A stretch of 64,000 nt of DNA from Rufibacter hautae (GTDB lineage: Bacteria; Bacteroidota; Bacteroidia; Cytophagales; Hymenobacteraceae): positions 800,589 to 864,588 of the forward strand of contig NZ_VKKY01000001.1 in NCBI RefSeq assembly GCF_008271695.1, in the 5' to 3' direction. Both the position numbers and the translations under genes were made by a program. This document shows positions 50,596 through 60,700 of this stretch, in pieces (within the stretch, counting starts at the first letter, position 1; each line of letters opens with the position of its first letter). Under the pieces are notes generated by a model. It made no database searches, was not told the origin of the DNA, and saw only the letters and a list, made by a program, of their open reading frames with translations.

Positions 50596-52188
50596 ATGAC
50601 CATTTATATCATTTTAGCAGCGGTAGTAGGCGCCGGTATTGGCTTCTACGTGGGCCGCGTGCTGCTCCTGAAGCTCTTCAAGGAGCAGGAAGAACAGGCC
50701 ACCGAGCGGGCCAAACTCATCATCCGCGAAGCGGAAGTCAAAGCCGAGACCCAGAAGAAAGACAAGATGCTGGAAGCCAAGGAACACTTCCTGAAGCTGA
50801 AAGCCGAGCACGAGGAAGAGGCCAACCGCAAGAAAAACATTATCATCCAGAATGAGAACAAGGTAAAGCAGCGCGAGCAGTTCATTACCAAGCAGCAGGA
50901 AGACCTGAAGAAAAAAGAGCAGGAAACCGAGGTACTCAAAGACAAACTGAACCAGCAACTGGAAGGCTTCAACAAGCGCAAAGAAGACCTGGAGGCCCAG
51001 TACCGCGACAAACTCACCAAAGTAGAGCAAGACCACCACGAGATCCTGAGCCGTCTGGAGCGCATCGCGAACCTGAGCGCCGAGGAAGCCCGTGAGCAAC
51101 TGGTAGAGAACCTGAAGTCTGAAGCCTCTACCCGCGCCTCTTCTTACATCAAAGACATTGTGGCCGAGGCCAAACTCACCGCTACCAAAGAAGCCAAAAA
51201 GGTAGTGATTGAGACCATCCAGCGCACCGCCGCCGAGCACGCCATTGAGAACTGCGTCTCTATCTTTAACATTGAGTCTGACGATATCAAAGGCAAGATC
51301 ATCGGCCGCGAAGGCCGTAACATCCGCGCCCTGGAAGCCGCTACCGGCGTGGAGATCATCGTGGACGATACTCCGGAAGCCATCATCATCTCTGGTTTTG
51401 ATCCCGTTCGCCGCGAGATTGCCCGTCTTTCCCTGCACCGCCTGGTAGCCGATGGTCGTATCCACCCGGCCCGTATTGAGGAAGTGGTGTCTAAAACCAA
51501 GAAAAGCATTGAAGAGGAGATTGTGGAGATTGGCGAGCGTACCGCCATTGACCTGGGTATCCACGGTCTGCACCCTGAGTTGATCAAGATGGTAGGCCGC
51601 ATGCGCTTCCGGTCATCTTACGGCCAGAACCTGCTGCAGCACTCTAGAGAAGTAGCCAACCTTTGCGCCACCATGGCTGCCGAGCTTGGCCTGAACGTGA
51701 AGCACGCCAAACGCGCCGGTCTGTTACACGACATTGGGAAAGTAACGACGGAAGAGCCAGAACTGCCGCACGCCATCATCGGGATGCAACTGGCCCAGCA
51801 GTACAAAGAACACCCGGATGTTTGCAACGCCATTGGCGCTCACCACGATGAGATTGAGATGACCGCTATGATCTCTCCTATCATCCAGTCATGTGATGCC
51901 ATCTCCGGTTCCCGCCCTGGTGCCCGCCGCGAGATCATGGAATCGTACATCAAACGTCTGAAAGAACTGGAAGAAACCGCCCACTCGTTTGAAGGCGTGA
52001 ACCAGTGCTACGCCATCCAGGCCGGCCGCGAGCTGCGCGTGATGGTAGACGCCGATAACGTCACCGACGAACGCGCCCAGCAGCTTTCCTTCGATATCTC
52101 ACAGAAGATTGAGAAAGAGATGCAGTACCCAGGCCAAATCAAGATCACGGTGATCCGCGAAATGCGCTCTGTGTCTTACGCGAAGTAA
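50596..52188 (+). CDS. rny: ribonuclease Y
   Basis: 530 residues. Residues 1-24 are a membrane anchor ([18 protein letters not shown]), 25-190 a long coiled coil, 200-270 a KH domain ([19 protein letters not shown]) and 340-440 an HD domain with [18 protein letters not shown] and LLHDIGK. It is the membrane-bound endoribonuclease that starts mRNA decay. It follows zapA at 69 bases, an order seen in other Bacteroidota. A strong terminator follows. Confidence 0.97.
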   Translation: MTIYIILAAVVGAGIGFYVGRVLLLKLFKEQEEQATERAKLIIREAEVKAETQKKDKMLEAKEHFLKLKAEHEEEANRKKNIIIQNENKVKQREQFITKQQEDLKKKEQETEVLKDKLNQQLEGFNKRKEDLEAQYRDKLTKVEQDHHEILSRLERIANLSAEEAREQLVENLKSEASTRASSYIKDIVAEAKLTATKEAKKVVIETIQRTAAEHAIENCVSIFNIESDDIKGKIIGREGRNIRALEAATGVEIIVDDTPEAIIISGFDPVRREIARLSLHRLVADGRIHPARIEEVVSKTKKSIEEEIVEIGERTAIDLGIHGLHPELIKMVGRMRFRSSYGQNLLQHSREVANLCATMAAELGLNVKHAKRAGLLHDIGKVTTEEPELPHAIIGMQLAQQYKEHPDVCNAIGAHHDEIEMTAMISPIIQSCDAISGSRPGARREIMESYIKRLKELEETAHSFEGVNQCYAIQAGRELRVMVDADNVTDERAQQLSFDISQKIEKEMQYPGQIKITVIREMRSVSYAK

Positions 52189-52237
52189 CAAGTAGAATTC
52201 CAGCTCCGTTTTAGGGCTGATTTTATAAAAACGATGT

Positions 52238-52273
52238 AAAAAGGCCCTCTGCTACCAAGCGAAGGGCCTTTTT
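52238..52273 (+). terminator. intrinsic terminator of rny
   Basis: AAAAAGGCCCT and AGGGCCTTTTT form a perfect 11-pair stem with a 14-base loop and a T run. Confidence 0.88.
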
Positions 52274-52276
52274 GTT

Positions 52277-52351
52277 TGTAGGGGCAATCCCTTGTGGTTG
52301 CCCTTTACGTTGAATCACCGTCAAGGGCAACCACAAGGGATTGCCCCTACA
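52277..52351. repeat. 29-base perfect inverted repeat after rny
   Basis: Arms 52277-52305 and 52323-52351 are exact reverse complements (left starts TGTAGGGGCAATCCC) with a 17-base loop. A fragment of the CGCTGGCGC family follows at about 52368-52385. Confidence 0.85.
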
Positions 52352-52367
52352 ACATCCAATAATTACG

Positions 52368-52387
52368 CTGGCGCGAGCGTCCCTACA
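52368..52387. repeat. fragment of the CGCTGGCGC repeat
   Basis: CGCTGGCGCGAGCGTCCCTA matches the arm sequence of the repeats at 46945-47052 and 63701-63845, without a partner arm. Confidence 0.6.
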
Positions 52388-52507
52388 TCAGAAAACGTAA
52401 ATCAGGTTTCCTGGATCAGATAACGGGGAGACAAGGCGATGCCTGGTCTCTACAGTTGTTCCATCCAACCTATTTTAGCCGGCAATTATCTCTCCTCTGT
52501 TTTGGGC

Positions 52508-53311
52508 TTAGTTTTCCGGAACCTGCCTGGAAACATTCTTCAGCATGGCGCCTCTGGAGATGGTAGGTCCGCCCCAAACCACTACTTCGATGCAGAGGCC
52601 AGCGGGGTTGAAGCGGAGGGCCAGCATGGCGCTGTACACCACGCTGTCGGAGATTCCCCAGGTGCCTTCCAGTTGCGCGTAGCCTACGTTCCCCTGCACG
52701 CCTACCAAATTGTATGAAACATTGGCGTAAAGGCCCATGACTTTGTCCCAGTGTTGCTTGATTTTAGCAGACCCGAAGATAGGGGCGGCAAACGGCGACT
52801 CCAGCAACCGCACATCCGCGGTGAAAAGACTCTGCAAGGCAACGGCGTTATTCTCGCCCAAAGCGGTCTGCATGGCATCTAGCCAATGGATGACACGTGA
52901 CTCGGTGAGGAAATGCTGGTGCTTGCTTTCTGGCAGGCGCCATGCGGGGTTTACCCGGGTTTCACCAGCGTAATACAGGCAGATGAGATTCCCGGATGGA
53001 TCGCGCAAATACGCTTCCCGCCAGCCCCACGACTGGTCTTTGAGTTCCTGCTCAAACACGTAACCCTTCTCTTTCAAGGAAAGCACCTGCTGGTCTAGCT
53101 GGGCACATTCAAAGTACACGGTGGTAGTAGAAGGCTGAAAAGTACCCTCCTGGTGCAAGTGCACCGAGAACGTGGAAAGCCCATCGGGGCACACGAAACG
53201 AGCGTAGTGGGGACTCTGCACAATCAGGTGCAGGCCCAGGTTCTTATAAAAAGTAACCGCCTCCGGCACTTGGTGCACAGAAACGGTTACCTGATTTAAT
53301 GCCAATGACAT
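52508..53311 (-). CDS. VOC (glyoxalase-like) domain fused to an NTF2/SnoaL-like domain
   Basis: 267 residues from ATG 53311; the TTG two codons upstream is not needed. Residues about 1-115 are a VOC fold (LNQVTVSVHQVPEAVTFYKN, then LRDPSGNLICLYYAG). Residues about 130-265 are NTF2/SnoaL-like (VIHWLDAMQTALGENNAVAL, SPIFGSAKIKQHWDKVMG-like core, ISDSVVYSAMLALRFNPAGL). The combination could act on a small-molecule substrate, but none is known. It starts 18 bases after the AhpD-like gene on the same strand and is likely in its operon. Confidence 0.75.
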   Translation of the reverse strand: MSLALNQVTVSVHQVPEAVTFYKNLGLHLIVQSPHYARFVCPDGLSTFSVHLHQEGTFQPSTTTVYFECAQLDQQVLSLKEKGYVFEQELKDQSWGWREAYLRDPSGNLICLYYAGETRVNPAWRLPESKHQHFLTESRVIHWLDAMQTALGENNAVALQSLFTADVRLLESPFAAPIFGSAKIKQHWDKVMGLYANVSYNLVGVQGNVGYAQLEGTWGISDSVVYSAMLALRFNPAGLCIEVVVWGGPTISRGAMLKNVSRQVPEN

Positions 53312-53329
53312 AGGCAATGGAATATAAAA

Positions 53330-53914
53330 CTAACGGATGACCTTGCTCACGCCCACCACCACGGCGGCAATGCGCACGGCATCAAAAATGCGCTGCTCAG
53401 AAGCGCCTAGCTTGCGTACGCTTTCCTCGTGCGAGGTCACGCAGCGCTCACAGCCGTTGATAGCCGAGATAGCCAGACTCACCAGCTCGAAAAATTCTTT
53501 GCCGGTTACGGGGTTCATCATGATGTTCATCTTCACTTTGGCAGGCGCTGACTCATAGAAATCAGTGTGCATGAAATGCTTGAAACGGTACAGAATGTTG
53601 TTGGTGCTCAAAAGCGAAGTTACCGCAACCGCCTCCGCCAACTCAGCGTCGGTAGCGCCATGGGCCGCAGCTAATGTCCGGAATGACTCCGTCAGGGTGT
53701 TGTTTTCCTCGTTCACCGCCGCAGACAAGGCAATCAGGTAGGCTTCCTTAGAAGTTACGTTTTCAGACTGCAGCGCGGTTTTCAGGTTGATGCGCAAATC
53801 TTTCAGATATTTGGAGTCGCCTTGCACCAGTTGGTCCAGGCGCGCGAAATCTTGGCCGGAAAGACCTAAGTCCTTCAGGAAATCTTGTTGGGTTTCTTGG
53901 ATGACAGAAAGCAT
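53330..53914 (-). CDS. AhpD-like alkylhydroperoxidase (carboxymuconolactone decarboxylase family)
   Basis: 194 residues. Cys155-Glu-Arg-Cys158 with His162 is the catalytic CxxC-x(3)-H set of AhpD-like proteins, on a helical CMD fold (LVSLAISAINGCERCVTSHE). It reduces peroxiredoxin partners in AhpC/AhpD systems. It lies 160 bases downstream of the peroxiredoxin gene on the same strand and within an OxyR-linked cluster. Confidence 0.87.
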   Translation of the reverse strand: MLSVIQETQQDFLKDLGLSGQDFARLDQLVQGDSKYLKDLRINLKTALQSENVTSKEAYLIALSAAVNEENNTLTESFRTLAAAHGATDAELAEAVAVTSLLSTNNILYRFKHFMHTDFYESAPAKVKMNIMMNPVTGKEFFELVSLAISAINGCERCVTSHEESVRKLGASEQRIFDAVRIAAVVVGVSKVIR

Positions 53915-54074
53915 GGGATTGTATGGATAGGAAGGTGCTGGAGCAACGGCTGTCTAAAAGCCCAATCTGGTCAGTTACCTTTTCAAAAGAGAAATAGAAA
54001 CAGAAGCTTCGGGGACCGGTAAGTGACAGACATTCCCTTCCGGCCCTCCGCAGCCTTCCTGTATAAAAAAGAAA

Positions 54075-54632
54075 TTAAACGGATAAAGTGGCTTCGCCTT
54101 TTTTCCAGTTGCAAGGGCAAAGCTCATCGGTTTGCAGAGCGTCCAGCACACGCAGCACCTCGGCTACGTTACGGCCCACGCTCAATCCGTTCACGCTCAC
54201 CCACTGGATGATGCCTTGCGGATCTACGATGAACGTCACGCGGTAGGCTACGCGCTCTTCAGTATCTAAGATACCCAGCTCTTCGGCTAAAGACTTAGAG
54301 GTATCGGCCAGCATCGGGAAACGAAGGCCACGCAGATCGTCGTGGTCACGGCGCCAGGCGGCGTGCACGAACTCAGAATCAGTGGAGGCGCCAATCAGTT
54401 GGCAATCGCGGTCGCGGAACTCGTCGTAGTTCTTGTTGAACTCAGCGATTTCGGTGGGACACACGAAGGTGAAGTCTTTCGGCCACCAGAACATCACCAG
54501 CCACTGGTCGTTTTGGCGGTGCTCTTGCTCGGTGATGGTTCTAAACTCTTGGTCTCTCTCTAAAGAAACAACAGCTTTTTTGGAAAAGGCAGGGAATTCT
54601 GCCCCAACAGATAGTACTCGGTTTTGTGACAT
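54075..54632 (-). CDS. AhpC-type peroxiredoxin
   Basis: 185 residues. Peroxidatic Cys58 in FVCPTEIAEFN and Cys172/Cys174 in LCPCNWKKGE near the C-terminus as resolving candidates. WWPKDFTFVCPTE is typical of the AhpC branch. It reduces hydrogen peroxide and organic peroxides. With the AhpD-like protein as electron donor, it forms an AhpC/AhpD pair as known in Mycobacterium. The gap to dps upstream is 219 bases, so a promoter of its own is likely. No clear TAnnTTTG box is seen. Confidence 0.93.
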   Translation of the reverse strand: MSQNRVLSVGAEFPAFSKKAVVSLERDQEFRTITEQEHRQNDQWLVMFWWPKDFTFVCPTEIAEFNKNYDEFRDRDCQLIGASTDSEFVHAAWRRDHDDLRGLRFPMLADTSKSLAEELGILDTEERVAYRVTFIVDPQGIIQWVSVNGLSVGRNVAEVLRVLDALQTDELCPCNWKKGEATLSV

Positions 54633-54851
54633 GTAATTGGAGGTTAAAAGGTAATAAAGGGTATTAGTAGTGTTTTAGGAGCGGTGGGTTAAGAGCTTGT
54701 TTGAATTTCAGGTTTGCAAGCGAAAATGACCAGAGAAGGGTTCTGCGGAAGCGTTTTTTGAGCAGCGTAGCAGCGCTACGGGGCGAGGAAAATGCAAATG
54801 CAGGTTCTTTTTATGGTTGTTTGCAGCGCAAAGATGAAATCTAAACATGCT

Positions 54852-55328
54852 CTAAGAACCTTGGAAGGCGTTCAGCATCCAGAGGTTTTTCTCCAGGGTG
54901 TTCAGGTTATCGCTGATCAGTCCTTGGGTACCTTCGTCGTCCAATTCAGCGGCCAAGGCCAGCACCTCGCGCTCCAAGTGGATGATCTGCCCGATGTTCT
55001 CCACGGTGGCGGCCACGGTGTCTACATCTGAGGTAAGGCCTTTTCTTTCCTGCACGCGCGACGTGGCCAGGAAATCTGAGAAGCTGTGCATGGGCACGTG
55101 GCGCAGGGTTAAGATACGCTCAGCAATCTCATCAATGGTCTCGAAGGCCTCGGTGTACAGTTCCTCAAACTTGGCGTGCAGCGCGAAGAAGTTTCCGCCT
55201 TTGATGTTCCAGTGGAAGGCGCGCAGGTTTTGGTAATACACGTGGTAGTTGGCCAGTAACTCATTCAATTTAACGGCCAGATCTTTGGTATCTCTGCGTT
55301 CCAGTCCTAATTCGTTGTGTGATTCCAT
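54852..55328 (-). CDS. dps: Dps-family DNA protection protein
   Basis: 158 residues of a ferritin-like four-helix bundle. The ferroxidase-site residues are in AFHWNIKGGNFFALHAKFEEL (His and Asp/Glu) and YTEAFETIDEIAERI. It stores iron, detoxifies hydrogen peroxide and may coat DNA. Its gene diverges from oxyR across a 259-base gap that carries a consensus promoter and an OxyR-like site. Confidence 0.92.
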   Translation of the reverse strand: MESHNELGLERRDTKDLAVKLNELLANYHVYYQNLRAFHWNIKGGNFFALHAKFEELYTEAFETIDEIAERILTLRHVPMHSFSDFLATSRVQERKGLTSDVDTVAATVENIGQIIHLEREVLALAAELDDEGTQGLISDNLNTLEKNLWMLNAFQGS

Positions 55329-55376
55329 AGTGGTGTGATAGGTTAGAAAATGTTCTTGTACTGCCTAACCATACGA

Positions 55377-55408
55377 CAAAGGTGTCCGAAACGATTATAT
55401 AGAACAAA
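55377..55408 (-). promoter_or_regulatory. promoter of dps
   Basis: Minus strand TTTG (55408-55405), 20 bases, then CACCTTTG (55384-55377), close to TTTG-N19-21-TAnnTTTG. Transcription would begin near 55370 and give a leader of about 42 bases. Confidence 0.65.
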
Positions 55409-55428
55409 TTGATAGTACTTATACGATC

Positions 55429-55443
55429 ATAGCCATTATCTAT
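55429..55443. promoter_or_regulatory. OxyR-like half-palindrome
   Basis: ATAG-N7-CTAT, one half of the OxyR consensus, with further ATAG motifs at 55399 and 55412. It lies in the oxyR-dps gap, upstream of the dps promoter. Confidence 0.5.
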
Positions 55444-55469
55444 TACCTTTGTCTAAACTCCAGAGAACG

Positions 55470-55506
55470 CATTTTAAGTCTCCTTTTCAGAAAACAAGCT
55501 CAAAAA
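55470..55506. repeat. GGCCTGTTTT-type palindrome, copy 20
   Basis: ATTTTAAGTCTCCTTTTC pairs imperfectly with AAAACAAGCTCAAAAAG. It lies in the divergent dps-oxyR gap, an unusual position for the family. Confidence 0.45.
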
Positions 55507-55587
55507 GCCATCTAGGATAAACACCAAAAATTCACCCAGGAACTTCATTCATTCCATCACTCAACCTCTCCATCATTCAATACTAAG

Positions 55588-56523
55588 ATGACCCTCACCC
55601 AACTGGAATACCTGCTGTCTGTAGACACCTACCGCCACTTCGCCACTGCCGCTGAGAAATGTTTTGTGACGCAGCCCACGCTGAGCATGCAGATTCAGAA
55701 ACTGGAGGAGGAACTAGGCGTGCAGGTTTTTGACCGGAGCCGGGTGCCGGTGCGCCCCACTGAGTTGGGGAAAGAAGTGATTGCCCAAGCCAGAGTAGCT
55801 GTGGCCGAGTTCAAGAAGATTGAGGAACTGGTAAAGGTGCAGCGCGACGGCATCACGGGCGAACTCCGGATTGGCGTCATCCCTACCCTGGCGCCGTACC
55901 TGGTGCCGCTGTTTATTACCTCGTTTATCCAAAAGTACCCCAAAGTACACGTCACTATTCAGGAGCTGGTCACCAGCAGCATTGTGGAGAACCTGCGGTT
56001 GGAGTTGCTGGATGTGGGCTTGTTGGTGACGCCTCTGCACGATAAAACCATTGTGGAGGTGCCGCTTTTCTACGAGGCTTTTGTGGGTTACCTGCACCCT
56101 ACGCATCCTTTGGCCCAAAACGAAACCATTACCGCCGAGGCTATTGATCCCGCCGATCTGTGGCTCCTGAACGATGGTCATTGTTTCCGGAGCCAGGTCC
56201 TGCAACTCTGTAACCGCGCCAAAGGCACCCGCAACGTACACTTAGACTACGAAAGTGGCTCCCTGGAAACCCTCAAACGCATTGTAGAGACCCAAAGCGG
56301 CATTACGTTGCTACCCGAGCTATCGGTGCAGGACATGTCAAACGAGAAGAAAGCCATGATTCGGCCTTTTGCCGAGCCTCAGCCTTTGCGAGAAGTGAGC
56401 TTGGTGGTGCACCGCAGCTTTCTGAAGAAGAAATTGATTGAAGCGCTCCGTGATGAGATTGTAGCCCACTTGCCCGATGGCCTGCGCGAGCGCAACCCGG
56501 TGCGGGTGGTGAAAATCAAGTAA
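55588..56523 (+). CDS. oxyR: OxyR-type LysR regulator
   Basis: 311 residues. Residues 1-60 are the LysR winged helix (MTLTQLEYLLSVDTYRHF). In the effector domain Cys199 (NDGHCFRSQ) and Cys208 (LQLCNR) sit exactly at the E. coli OxyR redox positions, so it should form a disulphide with peroxide. It is divergent from dps, next to the peroxiredoxin and AhpD-like genes, its probable targets. TACCTTTG at 55444-55451 is a possible -7 box but lacks a proper -33. Confidence 0.94.
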   Translation: MTLTQLEYLLSVDTYRHFATAAEKCFVTQPTLSMQIQKLEEELGVQVFDRSRVPVRPTELGKEVIAQARVAVAEFKKIEELVKVQRDGITGELRIGVIPTLAPYLVPLFITSFIQKYPKVHVTIQELVTSSIVENLRLELLDVGLLVTPLHDKTIVEVPLFYEAFVGYLHPTHPLAQNETITAEAIDPADLWLLNDGHCFRSQVLQLCNRAKGTRNVHLDYESGSLETLKRIVETQSGITLLPELSVQDMSNEKKAMIRPFAEPQPLREVSLVVHRSFLKKKLIEALRDEIVAHLPDGLRERNPVRVVKIK

Positions 56524-56524
56524 A

Positions 56525-56562
56525 CCAGTTTTCGGCTTATTTGACCAAAACGGGCCTAAAAC
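56525..56562. repeat. GGCCTGTTTT-type palindrome, copy 21
   Basis: CCAGTTTTCGGCTTATTT pairs imperfectly with AAAACGGGCCTAAAACA, immediately after the oxyR stop. Confidence 0.55.
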
Positions 56563-56597
56563 AAGAAAGGCGGCTCTGCAAAGAGCCGCCTTTCTTT
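56563..56597. terminator. bidirectional terminator between oxyR and sucD
   Basis: A perfect 15-pair stem (56563-56577 with 56582-56596) capped by GCAA; T-rich on both flanks. Confidence 0.9.
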
Positions 56598-56616
56598 ATG
56601 CTATAAGGGAAGAAAC

Positions 56617-57507
56617 TTACGCGTTGGTCGTCTCGCCCTGTAATACTCTTACCATAGTCTCGCCAATTTCAGCTGGAGAGTCTACTACGTGGATGCCGTT
56701 CTCACGCATGATGCGCATTTTAGCGGCAGCGGTATCATCGGCACCACCAATGATGGCACCCGCGTGGCCCATTCTACGACCAGCCGGAGCGGTCTGACCC
56801 GCGATGAAACCAACTACTGGCTTCTTGTTACCCGTAGCGCGGATGTACTCCGCAGCTACGGCTTCGTAGTTACCACCAATCTCACCAATCATTACAATGG
56901 CATCGGTCTCTGGGTCTTCCATCAACAGTTCCACTGCGTTTTTAGTAGGTGTTCCGATGATTGGGTCACCACCGATACCGATGGCAGTAGAGATACCCAA
57001 ACCAGCTTTCACGATCTGGTCAGCGGCCTCGTAGGTCAACGTACCAGACTTAGACACGATCCCGATTCTACCTGGCTTGAACACGAAACCTGGCATGATA
57101 CCCACTTTCGCCTCGCCTGGGGTGATCACGCCTGGGCAGTTTGGTCCGATTAAGGTAACCGGCTTGTTTTTGATGTAGTTTTTAGCGGCAACCATGTCTT
57201 TCACCGGAATTCCTTCGGTGATGGCCACAATCACTTCAATACCGGCATCGGCGGCTTCCATGATGGCATCAGCGGCGAAGGCTGGTGGCACGAAAATGAT
57301 AGACACGTTGGCTCCGGCTTTCTGTACAGCCTCAGCTACGGTGTTGAACACCGGACGGTCTAAGTGGGTAGAACCACCTTTGCCTGGGGTTACGCCACCT
57401 ACTACGTTGGTGCCATACTCAATCATTTGCTGTGCGTGGAAGGAACCTTCTGAGCCGGTGAAGCCCTGCACAATCACTTTGGAATCTTTATTTACTAAAA
57501 CACTCAT
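56617..57507 (-). CDS. sucD: succinyl-CoA synthetase alpha subunit
   Basis: 296 residues from ATG 57507; the longer reading to 57666 extends through the promoter and is rejected. [20 protein letters not shown] is the CoA-binding start (SucD signature), [20 protein letters not shown] is conserved, and [12 protein letters not shown] includes the phosphohistidine. With SucC (not in the window) it converts succinyl-CoA to succinate with ATP/GTP formation. In Bacteroidota sucC and sucD are often apart. A consensus promoter precedes it. Confidence 0.97.
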   Translation of the reverse strand: MSVLVNKDSKVIVQGFTGSEGSFHAQQMIEYGTNVVGGVTPGKGGSTHLDRPVFNTVAEAVQKAGANVSIIFVPPAFAADAIMEAADAGIEVIVAITEGIPVKDMVAAKNYIKNKPVTLIGPNCPGVITPGEAKVGIMPGFVFKPGRIGIVSKSGTLTYEAADQIVKAGLGISTAIGIGGDPIIGTPTKNAVELLMEDPETDAIVMIGEIGGNYEAVAAEYIRATGNKKPVVGFIAGQTAPAGRRMGHAGAIIGGADDTAAAKMRIMRENGIHVVDSPAEIGETMVRVLQGETTNA

Positions 57508-57554
57508 GTGTAGTGGATTATGTGAAAGATGTACGCTCTGGTTAAAACTGTACG

Positions 57555-57585
57555 CAAAATTAGGCTTTTTTGCCACCCATCCAAA
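57555..57585 (-). promoter_or_regulatory. promoter of sucD
   Basis: Minus strand TTTG (57585-57582), 19 bases, then TAATTTTG (57562-57555). A consensus match with a leader of about 40 bases. Confidence 0.8.
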
Positions 57586-57622
57586 CGAAGAATCCGGATT
57601 AAGGCTAGGGGGTGGCTCCCTT

Positions 57623-57661
57623 GGTTTTACGCCTGTTTTCTGAAAATCAGGCGCAAAACAG
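57623..57661. repeat. GGCCTGTTTT-type palindrome, copy 22
   Basis: ACGCCTGTTTTC-TG-AAAATCAGGCGC with flanks GGTTTT and AAAACAG. It lies in the divergent gap between sucD and the macroglobulin gene. Confidence 0.65.
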
Positions 57662-57730
57662 AACATTGTGCTTTCCTCGGCATGCAGCGCAATACTGTTT
57701 TTTCGCTATATTAAGACAAAAAACGCCCGC

Positions 57731-60700
57731 ATGCCGCTGCTCCCCTGCCTCCGCACCCGTTTCACCTTCTTGCTTTCTGCCCTTTGCCTGCTGACACAAT
57801 CCAAGGCTCTTGCCCAGCGCGACCTGGTCCACAGCCGCACCACCAGTTATTACACTTACCTCTACAAAATCACTGACACAGAGGCCAAACAGCTGTATGA
57901 GAAAGGAATGGACGCAGCCAAAGAAAGCTTCTTTCATTCCAGGATAGACTCGTTCCCCACCAACCTGTCCTATCAGAAGCGGTTACCGCAGGGGCATTAC
58001 CTGTACACCTACACCTCGGGACCTGATTTGATGTACTCTCTGGAGAGCCAGACCAATCTGCAACTGCAGCTCCTGAAGAACCACGTGGATTTGGCGGCAG
58101 TGCTGTATGACTCTTTGGGCAACCCCATCACCAACGCCAAGGTAGAACTGGGCAGGAAAAAGATCCCGTTCGATGCTGCCTCAGAAAGTTACCGGCGGGC
58201 CAACATCAAGAAAAGCGGACTGCTCTCGGTGACGCATGAAGGCTACACGTTTTATGTGCCGGTAGAGCAATCTTCTAAAAAGGCCCAATACCATCTCCCA
58301 CTCTGGAGAAAGATTGTCTACACAAAACCCATTTACTACGTCTGGGGACCGGCTTGGAAAGTTGTCTACAATCCTTTCAGAGATATCGTATATAGTTTAA
58401 GGTACCATGATCCACAAGGTGTGGTGCGTAAAGTATTTGGCATTTTCGATGACACATACCGCAACTATGACGGGAACGAAAAGAAGCAGCCTCGGGGCTA
58501 CTTAGCTCTTAACAAACCCATGTACCGCCCAGGTGACACGGTGCAGTACAAGGCGTTTTTGGTAAAACCAAGCGGAAAACTCTACAAAAAGTACTTGCGG
58601 GCAGAGCTCTACGGCAACAGCAATACCAAGAAGTTGGGTGACGTGAAACCATTCCGGCCGGGTGCCTACGAAGGTTCTTTTGTGCTCCATGATTCTCTCC
58701 AACTCAGGTTAGACACCTATGTAAACCTGACTCTGGTACGGGAGAAAAAATGGGACGATGACCGCATCATCACTACCCAGTTTAAGTACGAAGACTATGA
58801 ACTGAAGGAGAACACCTACACCCTCAGGCTAGAGAAACCCGAGCATTTTGCGGGTACCACCAACAGCGTCATCCTGCGCGGAGCCGATGCCAACGGCTTA
58901 ACTTTAACCGATGCCCGGGTAGAAATCACCGTGCTCACCAGGCAGATCAGGGAGACCAAAGATCCGGTGCAGTTTATTTCAGACACGTTGTGGGTACATA
59001 AGCAGCCTTTGGAGAGCTCCGGCGAAACCACTATCCAGCTTCCGGCCACCATCTTCCCGAAGGCGAAGGTGGAGTACCAGGTGCAAGCCGTTTTCCTGAA
59101 CTCCAGCAATGAACGGAGCACCAAAAGCGCCAACGGCCTTTACTCTTTTGAAGACGGCCACATGCAGCTAACCCTGCTCCAAGACAGCGTGCAGGCCACC
59201 TACCTGCAGGCCGAGAAGTCACTTCCTAAAACAGCCACGCTGGTCTTAACCGATGCCCAGGGCAAGAAACTGCAGACGCAAGTCGTTCAACTGCCAGCCC
59301 TCCTTCCTTTGCAAGCCCATGCCCGGAAGTATCAGCTCACCTCCGGAAAGCTGCAAAGCACCCTGGAACTGAGAGAAGAACCAGCCAACCTCCAGTTCTA
59401 TTCTGAGCGCACCGGTGATTCTTTATTCCTTTCCATCCAGAACCCCAGACGCCTGCCGTTTTGGTACTTCGTTTACAAAAACAACAGTTTAATTGACCGG
59501 GGCCAGGATACCGCTTCTTTTTGGCAAAACACCCGGAAAGCCACCAACCAGGAGCCGTACTATGTGTCTGTGCAGTACCTGTGGGGCGGCGAGGTGAAGA
59601 GCGAGGAATACAATGCCCCCTTCCGGAAGAATAAACTAAACATCACCGTTCAGGCACCGGCTACAGTTTATCCCGGGCAGAAAACCAATCTGACCTTAGA
59701 AGTGAAGAACGCCAAAGGCAAACCTGCGGCCAACGTGGATGTAACAGCCTACGCCCTCACCTCAAAGTTCAGGAACGATTCACCGCCTTCGCTTCCCAAG
59801 TACCAAAAATTCCAAAGCAGAAAAGACAAGCGCACCTTTTCTAGGAAAGATGCGCCGGGCCAGGGCTCCCATCTTCTGCAGTGGACCCATTGGCGGAAAA
59901 GCATGGGCTTGGACAGCCTGGCCTATTACCAGTTACTATACCCAGAAAGCGGACTTTACTCCAACTACACCGTCACCCCAGATAGTACCACCCAGTTCGC
60001 TCCCTTTGTGGTAGACTCCGGCCGGGTGGTGCCCGTGCATGTGATTTTCCTGGACCAGGTACCGGTGTATTTCTCCGGCACAGATGTGGTGCCGCCTTAT
60101 TCTTTCCCGGCCGACAGCGGGTACCATTCCCTGAAACTTCGCACGGCCAAGCATATCCTTGAATTAGACAGCGTGTACTTGAAACAAGGGCAGAAACTAA
60201 TCCTGAGCATCGACCAGAACAAGATGCCCGCTTTACTGGAAAAAGCCGAAGCAGGGTATCTTTCCAAATCTGAACAAGGCGCCCTGTCTCAGTACCTGGT
60301 GCCTGTGGAGCAGAACTTCCATACCGGCCTCACTTTCCTTAAGCAAGGAAAAACCGTGCTGTACTTACCCAACAGCCCAGCCCTAAGAACTTTCAACCGC
60401 GGAAATCAATGGGATAAAATCCTGCTGACCGGTCCTTTCAGACCACATGAGGTGCAGTTCTATTCGCTGGGAAACTTCACGACCAGCTTTACGCCCGAAG
60501 CCAACTACACCCATCGTTTTGAACCTGGTTTGCTGAAAATGCGCGAAAAACTGACGTTCCCAGACAAAGTGTCCCTTTCCTCGAAAGGCAGTTCTTATCA
60601 CCTTTCGTCTAGTTCTTTGGCAGAAATCGCTTATACAGAAAAAGGCTTGCGGCACCAGTGGGAAGAAGCCCAAAACACCTTCTGGTTATCTAAAATACTG

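Noticed and set aside
57508-57666. 53-codon N-terminal extension of sucD
   Set aside because: It runs through a consensus promoter and is not part of the SucD family; ATG 57507 fits the family length.
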